From Spirosoma aureum (GTDB lineage Bacteria > Bacteroidota > Bacteroidia > Cytophagales > Spirosomataceae): a stretch of 64,000 nt of DNA. The stretch covers positions 6,675,001-6,739,000 of the forward strand of contig NZ_CP050063.1 of the NCBI RefSeq assembly GCF_011604685.1. The letters run 5' to 3'. The number at the start of each line of letters is the position of its first letter. Position 1 is the first letter of the stretch. The notes below the pieces were generated by a model that had not been told where the DNA came from, did not search any database, and saw only the letters and a list, made by a program, of their open reading frames with translations. A program made the position numbers and the translations under genes. Below, piece by piece: positions 9,111 through 22,700 of the stretch.

Positions 9111-10349
9111 ATGAAACAACTTTTCCTGCTTCTGCTTCTTACGCCTACCCTCTGGGCACAGTCAATACCACCACCGATACTCTATCCCAATCCGGAAGCA
9201 GCTTTACAATTGTACAGAAGCACGTTACTAAGGCTTCGGCAGGAATACACGAATCATCGCGACCTTCCAGATCTGAAATTCTTTCTGTTTGGCATGGGCG
9301 ACAGAACCAAATACGTTTACCGAAACGGACGACTCATTAACGCATTGACGGGTCATATTGAAGAACAATGGCTGGTTAAAAATGAGATCATTGTACCTTC
9401 AGAATACCTGGTACACCTGACTCTGGATGAAGGTGTTACGGTACAGATTCGGGAAGATGAAACTGGCGTCTGGATACTACAAACACCCCCGGCCAAAGCC
9501 AGAAATGTAGCTAAAATACCTAAACCCAGACGCGTCGGAGCAACCCGAAGCGTCCTGAACTTACCCCGTTTTGCCGATCATACATTTGGCACCGTTCTTC
9601 GGGTGCTTCACCACGAAATACTCATCAATGTCGTAACCGGTGCCGATGGGATCGGGCGTCCCGTTCCGAATCTCTTTGTTTATCAAAAACCGTGGTATCG
9701 CGATGCTGCACTAATGGCCATGGTCCTGCGTGAAACGGGGAACCTGCGGCTCATTCGTGACTGGATCATGTCTATCCGCGATCCATTCGACCGCAACAAC
9801 GCTGGCATTGCCGAAGCGGACAATCCCGGCCAGGTTCTGTTTCTGGTATCGCTCGTTGCCGATCAAACCCATCCGGCAGTGCAATCGGCCCTGGATTCGC
9901 TCAAGCAATTTAAGCGGGAGAATTTTATCATCGGCATAACCGATGGCGAGGAACATCCTGTTTTTCAGACCAAATGGCTCAAATACGGGTTAAAATCGCT
10001 TGGCCTTTCCGATGCGTATGTCATACCCAAACAGTATGACAGTTATTCTTCCCTTTTCTGGTGGGATTTTACAGCCGAACATGTTGCGGGCAAGAAGTTC
10101 GACGAGGAATCCAGCAATAACTATCCGTACCTGATCTGGGCCGAAGATCATTTTTACAGCCGGACAGAAAAACCGGAGAAGCGCGGTATGCTCAGCTCAA
10201 TTGATTATCCGCTCAGTTGGGAGCAGAAAGCCAGTCAGGCCCACTACCCCGGCTTAACCGTCCTGGACAAAGGCTTTGTTAAGCAAAAATTAGCCTTCCC
10301 ACACAGCTGGCACGCAGCCGAGATGTTTTTGCAATTATTGGACAGGTAG
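9111..10349 (+). CDS. secreted protein with six-hairpin-glycosidase-like features
   Basis: 412 residues with a clear signal peptide (MKQLFLLLLLTPTLWAQ). The central part contains KPWYRDAALMAMVLRETGNL followed by paired helices and several aromatic and acidic residues, a pattern seen in (alpha/alpha)6-toroid glycosidases and lyases. A Trp/Tyr/Asp-rich segment (SSLFWWDFTAEH) follows near 312-323. I do not recognise a specific family, and no substrate can be inferred. The gene is preceded by a terminator 18 bp upstream and followed by a 430-bp AT-rich region. Confidence 0.7.
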   Translation: MKQLFLLLLLTPTLWAQSIPPPILYPNPEAALQLYRSTLLRLRQEYTNHRDLPDLKFFLFGMGDRTKYVYRNGRLINALTGHIEEQWLVKNEIIVPSEYLVHLTLDEGVTVQIREDETGVWILQTPPAKARNVAKIPKPRRVGATRSVLNLPRFADHTFGTVLRVLHHEILINVVTGADGIGRPVPNLFVYQKPWYRDAALMAMVLRETGNLRLIRDWIMSIRDPFDRNNAGIAEADNPGQVLFLVSLVADQTHPAVQSALDSLKQFKRENFIIGITDGEEHPVFQTKWLKYGLKSLGLSDAYVIPKQYDSYSSLFWWDFTAEHVAGKKFDEESSNNYPYLIWAEDHFYSRTEKPEKRGMLSSIDYPLSWEQKASQAHYPGLTVLDKGFVKQKLAFPHSWHAAEMFLQLLDR

Positions 10350-10779
10350 TTACCACAGTCACGAAATGGATTCTTTTTTGTGGTAATTGTAGCTTGCTTT
10401 CAGGAATTTTATCAACAATTATACCATTTTTATATATTTATAATCACCACAAATATTTTCTAAAGTATATAAAATTTCAATTCGATCAATAGCAATAAAG
10501 GTGACTATAACACTATAGCCACCTTTATTGCTAAGTACCTATTTATAAGAAACTTACAGATCTACTTTCAAACACAAACAAGCTTATATATAATATTATA
10601 TCCTATTTGTATATATAAAATTATACTTCGACACATTAATTGATTACTTAGAGATTCAATAAAGCTGTTTTATCTAGTATTCGATCCTATTGGATGGGAC
10701 TATCAGATGACTAACAGCCACGATACTCTGCCCGTATTCAGTCAAGCAACTCTGCATAAGCAGCTTTTCTTACCGCCGT
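10350..10779. other. AT-rich intergenic region with hairpin, upstream of giant RHS gene
   Basis: This 430-bp stretch has no credible coding frame and is much more AT-rich than the flanking genes. It contains an 8-bp stem around a T-rich loop right after the previous stop (10350-10357 with 10379-10386) and a longer hairpin at 10491-10532. No TAnnTTTG element could be fixed with confidence. Confidence 0.5.
10491..10532. terminator. 19-bp hairpin (terminator-like)
   Basis: Arms 10491-10509 and 10514-10532 pair over 19 bp with one mismatch and a 4-nt loop (ACAC). It lies 142 bp downstream of the preceding gene and 248 bp upstream of the giant RHS gene. There is no terminal T run, so terminator function is inferred from position and stability only. 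Confidence 0.5.
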
Positions 10780-13700
10780 ATGAAACAATTTTTACTTCTG
10801 TTCACACTTTTAGGATGCAGCGTTTCTTTGTTTTCTACAATACACGTTATAGATGAATTGAAGCGCCGTCCTCCGCTTACGGCTAAATTACCTGTTCGTC
10901 CTCCAACGTTACGCACCAGCGTTAAGCGTGTTTTCCGAAAACCGATGGAGAATAAGGGGACGCAGATATCAATAGCAGGACCAGCTAAGCTTATTACAGA
11001 TGGACCTCATAACCTGTCTATAACTGGGCATTTACTAAAGTCAGCGTCTCTTCCGATTCAGAAACTAGCCGGACCTGACCCAATCCACTTTTCGATGCGG
11101 GCCAATAAAACGAGTGTGAGCATTGGCGAAGAGCTTGAGATAACAATCACTGCCGAATTACCGCCGATCCTGCCTAATCAACTGTTCTTTTTTGAGTCGC
11201 AGCGATCATTCAGCTTAAAGGTGCTTATGCCAGACGGGTTTGAGCAGACGGGCGGCAACTATTATGATTATCTTACTGGATCATTGTCAGTTGATAGAAG
11301 TAAAAAAGAGGAGTATACTATAAAAGGACATTTCTCAGAACCTATCAATGAGCCGTTTATTTTATTACGTGGAGTGAAAGATGCGGGCAGCTCTGATTTG
11401 TTTGAAAAGAAACAACAACTCTACATAAAAGTCGTACCTAATACTCCCGTTAGTTTAGCAAAAGCTAAAACCGCTACTGGCTGCGTCCTACAATCCCAGC
11501 CGATAGGAATTATTTATCAAACAAAGAAGACTAATTCCAAGAGGCTTCGGTCTAGTGAGACCAACTCAATTATCGTAAAAATCAAAGATTCCACACGATA
11601 TGAGTATAGTTTAGATAGTATTAATTTCCAAAAAAACAATCTATTCTCTATATCCAATACAACAGGATTCATTTTTATACGCGATACTCTTGATAAAACC
11701 TGTACTATAAGAATTCCCTATTGGTATAAGCAAAAAAAACACCTGAAAAGTATTCTTCAAAACGCGTCTCTATCAACTGACAATGACGAAAGCTGCTATG
11801 ATCCAAATTTGAGCGTAGGCTTACGCTGTGATGGAGGAACAAGTATCATATCTGCCGATAACTGCTATCCTGACGGAATTTCTATCTTCATAAAATGGTA
11901 TATAAATGGCTCTTATGACCCTTCTTATGATAACATTGGAGATATACATAATCCAAGCTTAGGCACATATCAATTTTATTGCTCGTGTGGCTCAATGAAT
12001 CCTAGCAATAACCAGAGAACCATTACCGGCAATGAGTGTTCAGCCGGCTCAGCGGATTCTACCACTTGCAACTTTACTCCGACCGCATCGACTCCCGCCA
12101 CAGCAAATTGCAGTACTCCAATTACCCTCACCAGTAGCTGCTCCGGTAGCGACTGTACGGGTATCACCACCAGTTGGTCGGGCAATGGCATCAATGCCGA
12201 TGGGACTGGAACTACGCCCTCCACTCCAGGTACTTACATCTACACCCTGACTATGGCTAAAGCAGGCTGCGATAACCAAAGTACAACTACATCAGTCGAG
12301 GTTAGCTGTGAGGATTGTACCCCTCTCTGGGAAAACCACTATAAAGAATGTGATACACTAAATAACTACCGCTGGTATGAACGGGATAATAAACTATGCT
12401 CGCCAACCTATGGAGATGAGCGGCCAGGGAGTATATTGAGTGGACCTATAACGCAGGTACGTGTGGGTGCCAATAAAACAGATTTGTGTGGAACTGAGAC
12501 CGCCACGCTACAAGCGAGCAACTGCAACGGTTATTTTTACTGGGTTGAGGATGCGTCTACCACCAATCCCAGGCAAGTCAGTGCAGGCATTTACACCGCT
12601 GGCTGCATCGGCTCCTGCAACACAACCACACAATCTATTACCATAACCAATGGATCTAACTGTACCCCAACCTCTAATCCCTGCGACTTCGCCCCTACCG
12701 CTTCAGCATCCCCGCAGTCTGTTAGTTGTGGCCAATCAATCACCCTGTCGGGCGGCTGTCAGGGGACTGGTTGTGCAGATGTCAGCTACCAATGGACAAC
12801 CACAGACTGGAGAGACCCCAACGGCCAAAGCACCATCCACGTCACAGCCCCCCAACTCAACCAGACCATTTACTACGAGCTTACCTTATCGAAGCCCGAT
12901 TGCCCCAACCAATCCAATCACACCGCGACCGCAGCAGTGGATGTTACCTGTGGTGATTGTAGCCCCCTCTGGGAAACGACCAATACTTACCAGTGCACCG
13001 ACAATCAGCTTCAGCAGAAACAAACTGCCACCAACTGTGGCCAGTACCAGGAGCAGTGGCTAGCCATCCGTTCCACGGCCAACCCTATTACCATCACTCC
13101 CTCCAGCTATTCGCTCTGCAACGGCAGCGTCATGCTGACCCTGACCGGCTGCACGGGCGCCATCGCCTGGGCCGATAGCCCCTACAATACCCCCAACTTA
13201 AATGGGTATGACAGCCGACAAATCGACCAAGCAGGGACTTATACCGCCTTCTGTTACGGCTCCTCCGGCCTGAGTTGCGATTACACCCAAACCTCGATCA
13301 ACATCGATAGCTGTACTCCCACAAACGGCCCCTGTGCCTTCTCAGCCTCAGTATCCCCGGCCCGATCTACCGTCCTGTGCTCCAATACAACTACTTTTCA
13401 GGGAGTCTGCACAGGAGAATGTGCGGGAGTCTACTACAACTGGAATGGACCCAATCTCAATGGAGAAACCAATGCTGACCTCACGCTGACACCCAACACG
13501 GCCGGAATCTTCGTCTATACGTTCTCAGTTAGTAAACTCGGGTGCGATAATGTAGCCACCACGACCGCTCAACTCGATGTCAGTTGTACGCCACCCGCCA
13601 ACCCCTGTGACTTCGCGCCAACGGCATCGGCAACTCCCCAAACCGTTACTTGTGGTCAGCCCATCACCCTCATAGGAGGCTGTCAGGGTACCGGCTGTGA

Positions 13701-16700
13701 CGGAGTCGTCTACAGGTGGTCGACCACCGGATGGACCGACCTTACGGGACAGGCCAGTCTCACCTTAACAGCCCCCAATGCCAACCAACCCCTCTACTAT
13801 GAGCTTGGGCTGACTAAAGACAACTGCCCCAACGAGGCCGAAGATGCTACTTCAGTCGCTATTACCATTAGCTGTACTTCTCCTGCCAATCCCTGCGATT
13901 TTACCTCAGGCGCATCTACTCCCGCTACGGCCCTCTGTAACTCCTCCATCACCCTAACCGGAAGTTGTTCAGGTGCTGGTTGTAACGGAGTTACCTATAG
14001 CTGGTCGGGAAATGGTATCTCGGGATCAAATGTTAACAACACGATCACCACACCTGGCGCATCAGGTACTTACATCTACACCCTGACTATGGCTAAAGCA
14101 GGCTGCGATAACCAAAGTACAACTACATCAGTCGAGGTTAGCTGTGAGGATTGTACCCCTCTCTGGGAAAACCACTATAAAGAATGTGATACACTAAATA
14201 ACTACCGCTGGTATGAACGGGATAATAAACCATGCTCGCCAACCTATGGAGATGAGCGGCCAGGGAGTATATTGAGTGGACCTATAACGCAGGTACGTGT
14301 GGGTGCCAACAAAACAGATTTGTGTGGAACTGAGACCGCCACGCTACAAGCGAGCAACTGCAACGGTTATTTTTACTGGGTTGAGGATGCGTCTACCACC
14401 AATCCCAGACAGGTCAGTGCAGGCATTTACACCGCTGGCTGCATCGGCTCCTGCAACACAACCACACAATCTATTACCATAACCAATGGATCTAACTGTA
14501 CCCCAACCTCTGATTCCTGTGCCTTCTCAGCCTCAGTAAACCCGGCCAATTCCTCCATTCTCTGTAACACCACCACCATTTTGCAGGGAGTCTGCAGCGG
14601 GGAGTGCGGGGGAGTGTCCCACCAGTGGGAGGGTCCCAACCTCAATGGAGAAACCAATGCCGACCTAACCCTGACGCCCAATACGGCCGGGACTTTCGTC
14701 TATACCTTCTCGATTAGTAAACTCGGGTGCGCCCATGTAGCCACCGCGACCGCTCAACTCAATGTTTCCTGTGGGTGTACCCCCACTTGGGAGGTAACTT
14801 CCGACTACCGTTGTGAAGAGGGACAACTCCAACGAAAATGGACGAATACTAACCTCGATTGTCCCACCTATACTGATGAGTGGCGGAACAGCGACCCTAA
14901 GGCCAGCCCCATCACTATCACCCCTTCCAGCTATACGCTCTGCAACGGCAGCGTCATGCTGACCCTGACCGGCTGCACGGGCGCCATCGCCTGGGCCGAT
15001 AGCCCCTACAATACCCCCAACTTAAATGGGTATGACAGCCGACAAATCGACCAAGCAGGGACTTATACCGCCTTCTGTTACGGCTCCTCCGGCCTGAGTT
15101 GCGATTACACCCAGACCTGGGTCACCATCGATACCTGTACAGAAACAACCTGTAGCCTCACGGCTACAGCCTCGGCATCACCACAGTCAATTAGCTGTGG
15201 TCAACCAATAACCTTGTCAGGGGATTGTCAGGGAATTGACTGCGGAAACGTCATTTACACATGGTTGGGGCAGGGAGTAACCGAACAAGCTGGGTCCAGT
15301 TTAACACTAACTGCTCCAGCTACGACCGGGACGTATGAATACACGCTTACATTAGGCAAATCTGGCTGTTCTAACACGGTACAGGCAACAACTCAAATCA
15401 CGGTAAGTTGTCAGGAACCAAGTGCCTTGACAGGTACTGTCGATGAAACAACCTGTACACGAATCCGGGGCTGGCTAGTGGATGTGAATAATGACGAACA
15501 GTCGCAAAAAGTAAGAATTTATATTGATGGCGTTCTTCAGGCAACAGTTTGGGCTGATGGCCCCCGCCCAGATGTTAGGGCTTATATAAATCAGGTACAC
15601 GGCGCAACGGGTACATACGACAAGTTTGAATTTAACTGGGCAGTTCCAACAGTTTTCGAACAGGGACGGCATGAGGTGCGTGTAACCGATACAACCGGTA
15701 ACTGGGAGTTCTCCTCTCATCCGTTGTTCTTCGGAGCAGATGCACCTACTTTAACGCCTACTTCCACTACTATTTGTGCTGGACAATCCGCCACCTTAAC
15801 AGCTGGCTGTACCGCTGGCGAAGTTGTCTGGTCGAACGGAGGCACAGGTAATGTACTTATTACTGGCAATTTAACGGCAACGATTAGCTACACTGCCACT
15901 TGTAATGCAGAGGGGTGCTTATCACCATCGGCGACGGTCACTGTTGTAGTTATTCAAAGACCTGTTTTTGGATTCTCGGCCGCTGGGTCAAACCTCATTC
16001 CTGTAGCCGCTTCCACGACTAATGGGCCAGCTAATATGACAGCTATCATCTGTTCAGGAGACTATCTGACATTAAGTGACCTCAGTTGGCCTTCGTCAAA
16101 CGTCCGGCTCATAGAACATTTCATGTCGAATGGCGTGGCAGGTTTACCTACAACCAGGCCAATGAATGATCTTGATGCTGCCACGGCGGCATCGATCTTC
16201 AATCAACGTCACGGCCCCTATACAGTAGATACTACTGGAATAGAGGGAACAATCATAGAGTCATTCACTCCCTATGTTGACACGAACGGGAATAACCAGT
16301 ATGATTCGGATATTGATTGTACCGGCGACTCAATAACTCTATTCTATCAGATCATACCCACACCGGCAAAACCAGTAGTGGTCACAGCGTCCTGTGGTGC
16401 CATATCAACAGCCCGCAGTGTTACGCTGACAGCCAGTGGCTGCTCAGATATGGTAAAATGGGAGTTGTCATCGGGTACATCGACAGGACCAGCAGTAGTC
16501 GTACATGTAAGTCAGACAACAACCTTTGGGGCTCGTTGCACCAATGCAGCAAATTGCCAAAGCGATACGGCCGCAGTGACCGTTCATTTTCTAAATCTAC
16601 AGGCCCCAACTGTTGCTACCTCAACACTAGCAATTTGCAGTGGTGAATCCGTCACCCTTTCGGCTAATGGCTGCGAAAGCGGAACTACGATCAAATGGTC

Positions 16701-19700
16701 GAATGGTATGACCGGATCATCAATCACCTTCAATCCAGCAACTACAACCACCTATTATGCAATCTGTCAACTAGACTGTGCTGAAAGTAGTAATTCCAAT
16801 CAGGTTCAGATTATGGTTCGTCCTGGCCCAACGGTGAGCGGCATACGGAGTTATACGACCGGCCAGACAATATCCTTAACCGCAACAGCGGCTGATGCTA
16901 CAAGCTACATCTGGTATGGCCCAGCCGGCTTCACGTCGACTGGTGCCCACTTGCGCATTTTTGGTGCCAATACCAACATGAGCGGTTCTTATACGGTCGT
17001 AGCCAGTTATGCTGAAGGGGGTTGCTCGCCGTCAACAGAGGTAATTATTACGGTAAACGGCCCTGTTATTCAGACTCAGACTATCACTCCCAGCATTGTG
17101 TGCGCTGAATCTATTCTGAGTATACCGTTCTCTACAACCGGTGATTTTGATGCAGGAAATAAATTTACTGCCCAGTTATCAGATAGTAGTGGCAGCTTTA
17201 GTTCACCCCTATCCATCGGCGAAACCACACCAGGCAGCGACACTAGTAGCCCTATTAGCGCAACGCTCCCAGCCAGTGTCCCACCAGGCAATGGCTATCG
17301 GATTCGGGTTATCAGTAGTAATCCACTAACTGAAGGCGAAGTTAGTCCAACTGTGTTAACTATTAATGCGCTCCCAACGGCGCCTACGCTAATGACTTCA
17401 GGTACACAGGTTTGCTCAGGAACAAGTGTTACCTTAACTGCCACTTGTTCGGCGGGTACTGTCCGCTGGTCTACCAATGATAGTGGACCGGTATTGATTA
17501 CTCCGGCGCTTACCAGCAATCAAAGCTATAGCGCAACCTGCGAGCAGTCTACTTACTGCGTCAGTTTACCGGCATCAGTTAGTCTAACGACTATCGGTTC
17601 GCTAACCATTGGTGAACCACTGGTCATTTGCACGTCAAGCAGTACGACAGCTATCGGAAGCATCGTAGTCAGCACTACGCTTAGCCAACCGAATCAGCTC
17701 GTTGTTCAGTATCAGCTCGAAAGTCAACAGACTCCTGACTCGTATTCGGTCGTTAGCCCGTGGAGCAGTAGCACCGCAACACTAACTAATCTACCGGTTG
17801 GTCAGTACCGTTTATCAGTGCGGGGAGTCAATCAGGACGTTCCAGAGCCAACGACTAGTTGTGGACTTGTTACAAAATCGATTCGTATCGACGCCTTGTC
17901 TGCCAGGGCCAGTTCGTATAGCACTACTTCGGGCAGCCCTGTCTCATTGTGGGTAGAAGGAACTCCTTTCAACAACGGCAATGCCCTCTGGACCAATGAA
18001 GGGGCTACCTTCAGCCCTTCCAGTCAACCACAGGGGCTTACCAATACATTTACCTGGGAAGCCTGGGTTAAACCCGACAACAACCTCTCGGGCGATAACA
18101 CCAACGAAAACTACGTACTCTACCCCTGGTTTGATGGAGCCAATTACTCATCAGCTTATGCCGGCCTGGGTATTGCCACCGGGAAAGATGGGATTCGTCT
18201 GGTTGGGCACACAGCCAACTACCTTCAGCAGATTCTCGATTACCGTATATCCATCACGGACTGGACCCACATTGCCGTTGTGTTTCAGGATAATGTAGCA
18301 ACTCTGTTGATCAATGGACAGGTTAAAGCCAGTAATGTGACTCCTCCTCAGGGTAAGATCATGTACCCTTCCAACTATGTCACCGGTTTGCCCTGGTCCA
18401 GAGATTTTGGTCGCTACAAAGGTGCGGTCGATGAAGTTCGGTTGTGGAATACGGCTCGTTCAACGACCGAGATAGCCCGCGACTACAAACAGGTCCTGGG
18501 TGGGCAGGAAACAGGATTACTTGCCTACTGGCGTTTTGAATTCGTTGATGAGGCAGGTGTCACCCCGGCCACAGGCAACTCTGGCTTATCGGCGACAGTA
18601 GGAGGCAATCCAGAAACACATGCGTTGGTTCCGGGCGTCAACACAGACCTTACCGCTCAGACGAGTGTCGTTACCTGGACAGCCATGCCCGGTAGTCAGA
18701 CCTTTACGGGCAATACTATCTCTGTTTCGCCGACCCAAAGTACAACGTATACCGTGACCCGGTCAGACCTGGCCTGCTCAGTACCCATAGCGATAAGCGT
18801 CGTTCAGGCGCCGTGTAATCTGACAGCTGTGGCCAACTCATATAGTATTGTAGCTGGTAGTCCCGTTTCATTGTGGATCGAAGGTACGCCCTTTAATAGC
18901 AGTAATGCCCTCTATACGAATCAGGGGCTTACTTTTACGCCTTCCAGCCAACCGCAAAGCCTGACCGGAACGTTTACCTGGGAAGCCTGGATCAAACCCG
19001 ACGTTAATCTCTCGGGCGATAACACCAACGAACGCTATGTGCTGTATCCCCGCTATGATGGCTCTGTCTACTCCTCAACTTATGCCGGACTAGGTATAGC
19101 CGCAGGTAAAGATGGTATTCGGCTAGTGGGACACACCGCCAATTATCTTCAGCAGATTCTTGACTACCGTACGCCCATCACGGACTGGACCCATGTGGCT
19201 GTTGTCTTCCAGAATAATGTGGCTACTCTGCTTATCGATGGCATAGCTAAGGTGAGCAACATGAGTCCCCCTCAGAACAAGATTATTTACCCCTATAACT
19301 ACATCACAGGGGTTCCCGATGGGGAATATGGTCGCTACTGGGGAGCTGTCGATGAAGTACGACTCTGGAACACCGCTCGCTCAACGACCGACATCGCCCG
19401 CGATTACAAACGACTGTTGACGGGTCAGGAAGCAGGATTACTCTCCTACTGGCAATTCGAGTCGATTGCCGATAACAAAACTCAGACAACCGGCACAGCT
19501 GCGCTTTCGGCGGCATTGGGAGGATCGTCCGATAGTTATAAGCTGGTAACAGGCATCAATACCGCGACTGCTATCCAAACGGATGTGGTGAGCTGGACAG
19601 CATTGCCTGGTGGACAAACCTTCACGGGAAACACCATTGCTGTTACACCCGCTAAAAGCACGACCTATGTAGTAAGTCGGAGTAGTAATCCGACCTGTAC

Positions 19701-22700
19701 AACCAGTGTGGGAATCTCGGTAGGAATTCTTCCCTGTTCGTTTTCACTGGTGGGCAGTGCTACACCAACATCGCTTTCGTGCGGAAGCCCGGTTAGCTTG
19801 TCAGTGGCACCAAGTGGGCCAGTAAGCGCTACGGCGGGTACTATTACATATGCATGGAGTGGTCCGGGCCCTGACAGTCTGATGTCCTTCACACAAAGTG
19901 GTCAGAGTTTCACAACAGTTCCGGCATCTGCCACGACCAGCGCCGGCGTTTCGACTACTTATACCTCAACAACGGGCATATCGACCGTAGCAACATCGGG
20001 ATCGAGTGTAGCCACTTATTCCGTGACGGCTACGCAGGGTTTCTGCACGACCAGTGGTTCGGTTAGTGTAGTACTGACGGGTGCCCCTAGCCTGTCAGTC
20101 AGCTCTCCACAAGCTATTTACCGGGAGGGTGAAAGTCTGACATTGACAGCGGCTATGTCATCTACTGTGGCTGGGCCAATTGTTTACGACTGGACGGGTC
20201 CGAACAGTTATACCGGTACAGGCCAAAAGGTAACAGTTCCTAAAGCTACTACAGCTATGGCTGGCTCTTATACAGTAGTGGCTACCATACCCAGTGGTTG
20301 TACGATCAGTGCCAGTCTGTTAGTAAAAATAATCCCAGATTCCTGTAGTTGTCAGGACTGTGATGCTCCAGAATGGCAATCTGAAACTATTTCAGTCGGC
20401 CCCGATAATACGGGAACTGATTATGCCAACATCGTAGAAAATACCTATCTGGCTCCAACACCATCAATTGGTGGAACTACGGAAATTAGGCAACAGATCA
20501 CTTATTTAGATGGATTTGGCAGACCGATACAGATCAATCAAACCAGTGCCAGTCCTTCTGGAAAAGATATAGTGCTACCTATCGAGTACGATGGATTTGG
20601 TCGAGCTATCAAAAACTATCTGCCTTATACCGATGCAGCAGGAGGAGGCTTTAAGGCTAATGCCGTCAGTATTCAATCCAGCTTCTATCAGGGCCTGAAG
20701 GGAGACGGAGCGGCTTTCTCAACAACGCTATTGGAACAGTCTCCGCTGCAACGGCTTACTCAGCAGGGATCCATTGGAGCAGCCTGGCAGCCCAATGGTG
20801 CTGATGCAAACAAAACCGGAGTAATTAAAGAGGCTTACCGACACAATACCGAAACAAATATACCCCAGCTAACCAGTGCCTACAGCGGCAACAACTGGAC
20901 TTTATCTCGCTATGCTGCTAATCAGTTATTTGTCAACGAAACTAAAGATGCGACAAATAATAAGGTAGAGGAGTTTACCGACCTATTTGGCCAGACTATC
21001 TGCAAAAAAGTATATAGCGGGGCGGAAGTGCTGACGACTTACTATGCCTATGATGACTTCGGTCGACTACGCTTTACGTTCCCACCCAAAGCCGCTCAAA
21101 AGCTGGAAAGCCAGGCTGATGGATCAGTAGATTTCACCAGCACAGCCACGGTTAAAGACCAGATCTTCTGGTACGTTTATGACGCTCGCGGGCGGGTTGT
21201 TGAAAAGAAAACGCCAGATGCAGCCCTTGAAGAGATGGTTTATAACCTACACGATCAGGTAGTGCTGTATCGGAATGGGATGCACCGTAGTAAAAGCCAA
21301 TGGATGTATTCCAAGTACGATGAAGTGGGCCGTATAATTAGCAAAGGCGTGTATGCCAGTGCTAACAGCCGAGACGTAGAGCAAGCCGCCGTAACGAACA
21401 GTTTCTCACCAGTTCCCGAATTTGGCGATGCTGCCTATCCAACCAGCGGGGTTACGGAGTTAAGCAAAAACTATTACGATGACTATGCCTTTACTGGCAA
21501 AAAGTCACCCGATCAGCCTACTGAGTTTGGATTAGGTACACTGGCAACCGAAAGTGGACCCATCACCCTGATTGGCAAGTTGACCGGTACCAAAGAAACT
21601 ATTTTGAAAGCATCGGGCGCGGCTGCAACAGCCAAAACCGACCTGTTGACAACGTACTACTATGACCAATATGGCCGGGTGGTCCAAACACGGCAGGAGA
21701 ACCATCTGGGCGGTGAGGACCTCTCATCAGTACGGCTCGACTTTGCTGGACGCACTTTAGAGACCAAGCTGACAACGAATGCCTTCAACAAGACAACCCA
21801 TGTATGGACACGCAACACCTATGATCGGGGTAACCGACTCAAAATGACCTGCCAGCGTATCAACGATGGTAAAAAGGAACCGGTCGGGCGGTTTACATAC
21901 AACGAACTGGGTGAGGTAACCGAAAAATGGCAGGGCTGTAAAATGCAGGTGATTACCTACCAGACTGACATTCGCGGACGGTTGACGAGCATTAATTCAT
22001 CGGACCCGGTACAGCTAAAGGCGAATAAGCAGTTCTTCGGGATGAAGCTGGAATATACCATTGACGATAACGTCTCTGCTCAGGTATGGGGTAGTGTACC
22101 GCACCTGCGGACCGGGGCTACCTTACCTGCCAAACGACGCTACGAATATAGTTATGATCCTATAGGACGGCTTAAGGGTGCTAATTACACGGGAGCCAGT
22201 GAAAACTTCTCGGTTAGTGGCATTAATTATGACCTCAATGGCAACTTGTTGAGTATGGTCCGCCGGGTAAGTACGCCTTCGCTGGGCGATAGCCCGAATG
22301 AAGATAACCTGAGCTATACCTACGCGCCTAACTCGAACCAGCTTAGGAACGTGCAGGATGCAGGAGTGGCGACCCCAACAAATCCTAAAAAAGCCCACTA
22401 CTTTAACGACCGGAATCAAACTGCCGACGATGGGAACCGCACTGACTTTACGGACGCCGACGATTATGCCTACGACGCTGCGGGTAATCTCATCCGCGAC
22501 CTGAACCGCGACATCCGTAGTATTGATTACAACGTGCTGGGCTTACCCGAAACGATTACGTTCGGTAATCAAACCAAAATATATTACCTTTATACGAGCG
22601 GAGGTGACAAACTGCAAAAACAGGGGGCGTACCTACCAAGTGAACAAGCCGGACCAATCCAGGCCGAACAGTACAGTCAGAAACAAATTGACTATTCGTC

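Noticed and set aside
12040..15420. Repetitive region that could suggest a CRISPR or mobile array
   Set aside because: The repeats are long, in frame and encode Ig-like protein modules; no short regularly spaced direct repeats with unique spacers are present.
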